Source: an uncultured Pedobacter sp. (lineage in GTDB: Bacteria; Bacteroidota; Bacteroidia; Sphingobacteriales; Sphingobacteriaceae). From it: DNA of 64,000 bases. The position numbers were made by a program, and so were the translations under genes. The notes beneath the pieces are model-generated. The model ran no database searches. It saw only the letters and a list, made by a program, of their open reading frames with translations, and had not been told where the DNA came from. Positions 62,476-64,000 of this stretch are shown here, piece by piece. The stretch is taken from positions 62,001 through 126,000 of the forward strand of contig NZ_CAJYOJ010000087.1 of the NCBI RefSeq assembly GCF_913776295.1, given 5' to 3'. Position 1 is the stretch's first letter; each line of letters begins with the position of its first letter.

Positions 62476-63255
62476 TTAAGAATGAAACTCCACCCTTACA
62501 ATGTCGCCAAGATGCAAGCCTAACAAGCCACTTGCTTTGCCTTTATTGATGGCAATTTCCAAATGGTTACTAATTCCGAACAGACAAAGTTTTTCACCTT
62601 CCTGTACTTCATTGTAATGCCAGCTTAATTGTGTAATCGTTTCACTTTTTCTAAAGTATAAGGTAAAGTCCCTGTTTTTCTGTATTTTGGTAAACAGATC
62701 TTTGGTAATATTGGTAATCACATTGCAAAAAGTGTCAATATACACCACACTGCCACGAATCATATCTGGTTCGATAACAGGATGTAGAAGCATTTTTTGC
62801 TCAATCTCAGCTACAGGTAATCCAATGTCTTTCAGTTTACCACCTTTTGCCAGATGCGTTGCCGCCTTAACAAAAATATCAACCAGGGGGAAGTGTAAAT
62901 ATTTCAGATCCTGCATAATATTCAACTCTACCACATCATCAGGAACATCATCAAAAAGGAGGGAGAAGATGCCATTATCAGCGCCCACGAAGAAGTGATC
63001 ACGATGTTTTACAGCAATATATTTGGTGTTTTCGCTGTATACCGAATCAATACCGATGAGGTGTACGGTATTCTTTGGAAAGTAGGGATAAGCATTTTTT
63101 AAAACGAAGGCAGCGTACGAAATATTGAATGATGGTACTTCGTGGGTGATATCAACTAAATTAACATTAGGCATAAGACTCAACAAACTACCTTTAAGGG
63201 CACTCTGGTAAAAATCTTTTGAACCTAAATCTGTTGTTAAAGTAATTATCCCCAT
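62476..63255 (-). CDS. S-adenosyl-L-methionine hydrolase (adenosine-forming) family
   Basis: The 259-residue protein starts at ATG 63255 (MGIITLTTDLGSKDFYQSALKGSL). It belongs to the DUF62 / chlorinase-fluorinase group: DLGSKDFY, a GIDSVYSENTKYIAVKHRDHFFVGADNGIFSLL block, and an N-terminal fold that binds SAM. Members of this group without halide specificity use water (hydroxide) to give adenosine and methionine. It is divergent from phoH. Confidence 0.9.
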   Translation of the reverse strand: MGIITLTTDLGSKDFYQSALKGSLLSLMPNVNLVDITHEVPSFNISYAAFVLKNAYPYFPKNTVHLIGIDSVYSENTKYIAVKHRDHFFVGADNGIFSLLFDDVPDDVVELNIMQDLKYLHFPLVDIFVKAATHLAKGGKLKDIGLPVAEIEQKMLLHPVIEPDMIRGSVVYIDTFCNVITNITKDLFTKIQKNRDFTLYFRKSETITQLSWHYNEVQEGEKLCLFGISNHLEIAINKGKASGLLGLHLGDIVRVEFHS

Positions 63256-63358
63256 TAAAAATTCATTATTATTGCTTATTCTTGTGTACAGGCCTAAGCG
63301 TCTGCAAATATTCAAATTTTAATTAATATACCCCGATAACTTTTTAAAATACTACAGT

Positions 63359-64000
63359 TTGAACGAATTAAAATTAACCCTGGATAGCGTAAATCCTGCT
63401 CACTTTTGGGGGGCGAACAATGAGAACTACGAAATGATTAAAGGTGCTTTCGCGAAGTTAAAACTGGTGGCGAGAGGCAGCGAGGTGAAGGTTCTGGGTG
63501 ATGAACAGGAACTTAAGGCTTTTGAAGAGAAATTTAACCAACTGATCGAACACCTGGAAAAATATAGCTCGTTAAGCAATAATGATGTAGAGAACATATT
63601 AGGGGCTAAGGCTTCAGGCGTTGCAAAAAAAGAGGTAGAACAACCAACAGGTGGCGGCGGGGAGGTAATCGTTTTTGGTACCAACGGTCTGCTGGTAAAG
63701 GCCAGGACGGCAAATCAACGCAAAATGGTGAATAGTATTGCTAAAAATGATATTCTATTCGCTATCGGCCCGGCAGGTACCGGAAAAACCTACACCGCAG
63801 TAGCCTTAGCGGTAAGGGCATTGAAAAATAAAGAAATTAAACGCATTATTTTAACCAGGCCTGCGGTTGAAGCCGGAGAGAACCTTGGTTTTTTACCAGG
63901 CGATTTAAAGGAAAAAATCGATCCTTATTTACGCCCGCTTTACGATGCGCTGGATGATATGATTCCGGCAGAGAAATTGAAATTTTACATCGAAAACCGT
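63359..64000 (+). CDS. PhoH-family ATPase, N-terminal part
   Basis: The frame runs 214 codons to the window edge from TTG 63359; an in-frame TAA lies at 63320 and no ATG before the conserved start, so TTG is chosen. It has the N-terminal PhoH/SpoIIAA-like part (AHFWGANNENYEMIKGAFAKLKLVARGSEVKVLG), then the P-loop FAIGPAGTGKTYTAVALAV (about 138-156) and RIILTRPAVEAGENLGFLPG. The last part is missing. PhoH proteins are RNA-linked helicase-like ATPases. Confidence 0.92.
   Translation, partial: MNELKLTLDSVNPAHFWGANNENYEMIKGAFAKLKLVARGSEVKVLGDEQELKAFEEKFNQLIEHLEKYSSLSNNDVENILGAKASGVAKKEVEQPTGGGGEVIVFGTNGLLVKARTANQRKMVNSIAKNDILFAIGPAGTGKTYTAVALAVRALKNKEIKRIILTRPAVEAGENLGFLPGDLKEKIDPYLRPLYDALDDMIPAEKLKFYIENR

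Noticed and set aside
1..64000. Prophage, plasmid or integrative element in the window
   Set aside because: No integrase, portal, relaxase or attachment repeats were seen, and the gene content is ordinary chromosome apart from the noted loci.

Overview
The window looks like chromosomal DNA of a Bacteroidota bacterium of the Sphingobacteriaceae, most like Pedobacter. This rests on SusC/SusD nutrient uptake with an ECF sigma and FecR anti-sigma pair, an alternative complex III (Act) operon fused to a caa3-type oxidase operon, TonB receptors with carboxypeptidase-like domains, AT-rich DNA, TAnnTTTG-type -7 boxes, and no purine-rich ribosome sites before the starts. The genus is an inference. No rRNA, tRNA, CRISPR array, insertion sequence or prophage was recognised.

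Layout. 1-3.7 kb: the start of a secreted surface protein (minus), a divergent NACHT/STAND-type ATPase, and a 277-bp direct repeat. 3.7-7.3 kb: an OmpA lipoprotein, a DUF2461 protein, a DUF983 protein, a small CSMC membrane protein and a broken lipoprotein gene. 7.4-17.5 kb: a SusCD-type import locus (ECF sigma, FecR, SusC with STN domain, SusD, an HExxH lipoprotein and a DUF4302 lipoprotein). 17.7-34.3 kb: one long minus-strand respiratory locus, actABCDEF then oxidase subunits II and I, heme A and heme O synthases, two subunit III genes, subunit IV, a SCO-like protein without cysteines and a DUF420 protein, closed by a strong terminator.

34.5-51.8 kb is mixed housekeeping: a deoxyhypusine-synthase-like enzyme, an SDR with an AraC regulator, fabF, a YceH-like protein, a PorE-like OmpA/TPR/propeller protein, queE, a Rieske protein, a PIN/DUF6364 toxin-antitoxin pair, folD, lepA, an ABC transporter pair, a MATE pump and a thioesterase. 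51.9-56.7 kb carries rpsO and pnp, flanked by two loci of the same design (short ORF plus nucleotidyltransferase), one decayed and one intact, the latter abutting rpe. 56.7-64 kb: a TonB receptor, serC-serA, a membrane protein overlapped by an unlisted 48-residue ORF, an S-adenosylmethionine hydrolase family gene and the first part of phoH.

How the parts work together: Act complex III oxidises menaquinol and feeds the caa3 oxidase, while ctaA, ctaB and the assembly proteins supply heme A and copper-site maturation. The SusCD locus has its own signalling pair and sits between the oxidase operon and two small membrane genes that may once have been its tail. The intergenic spaces hold many short palindromic or phrase-like repeats.
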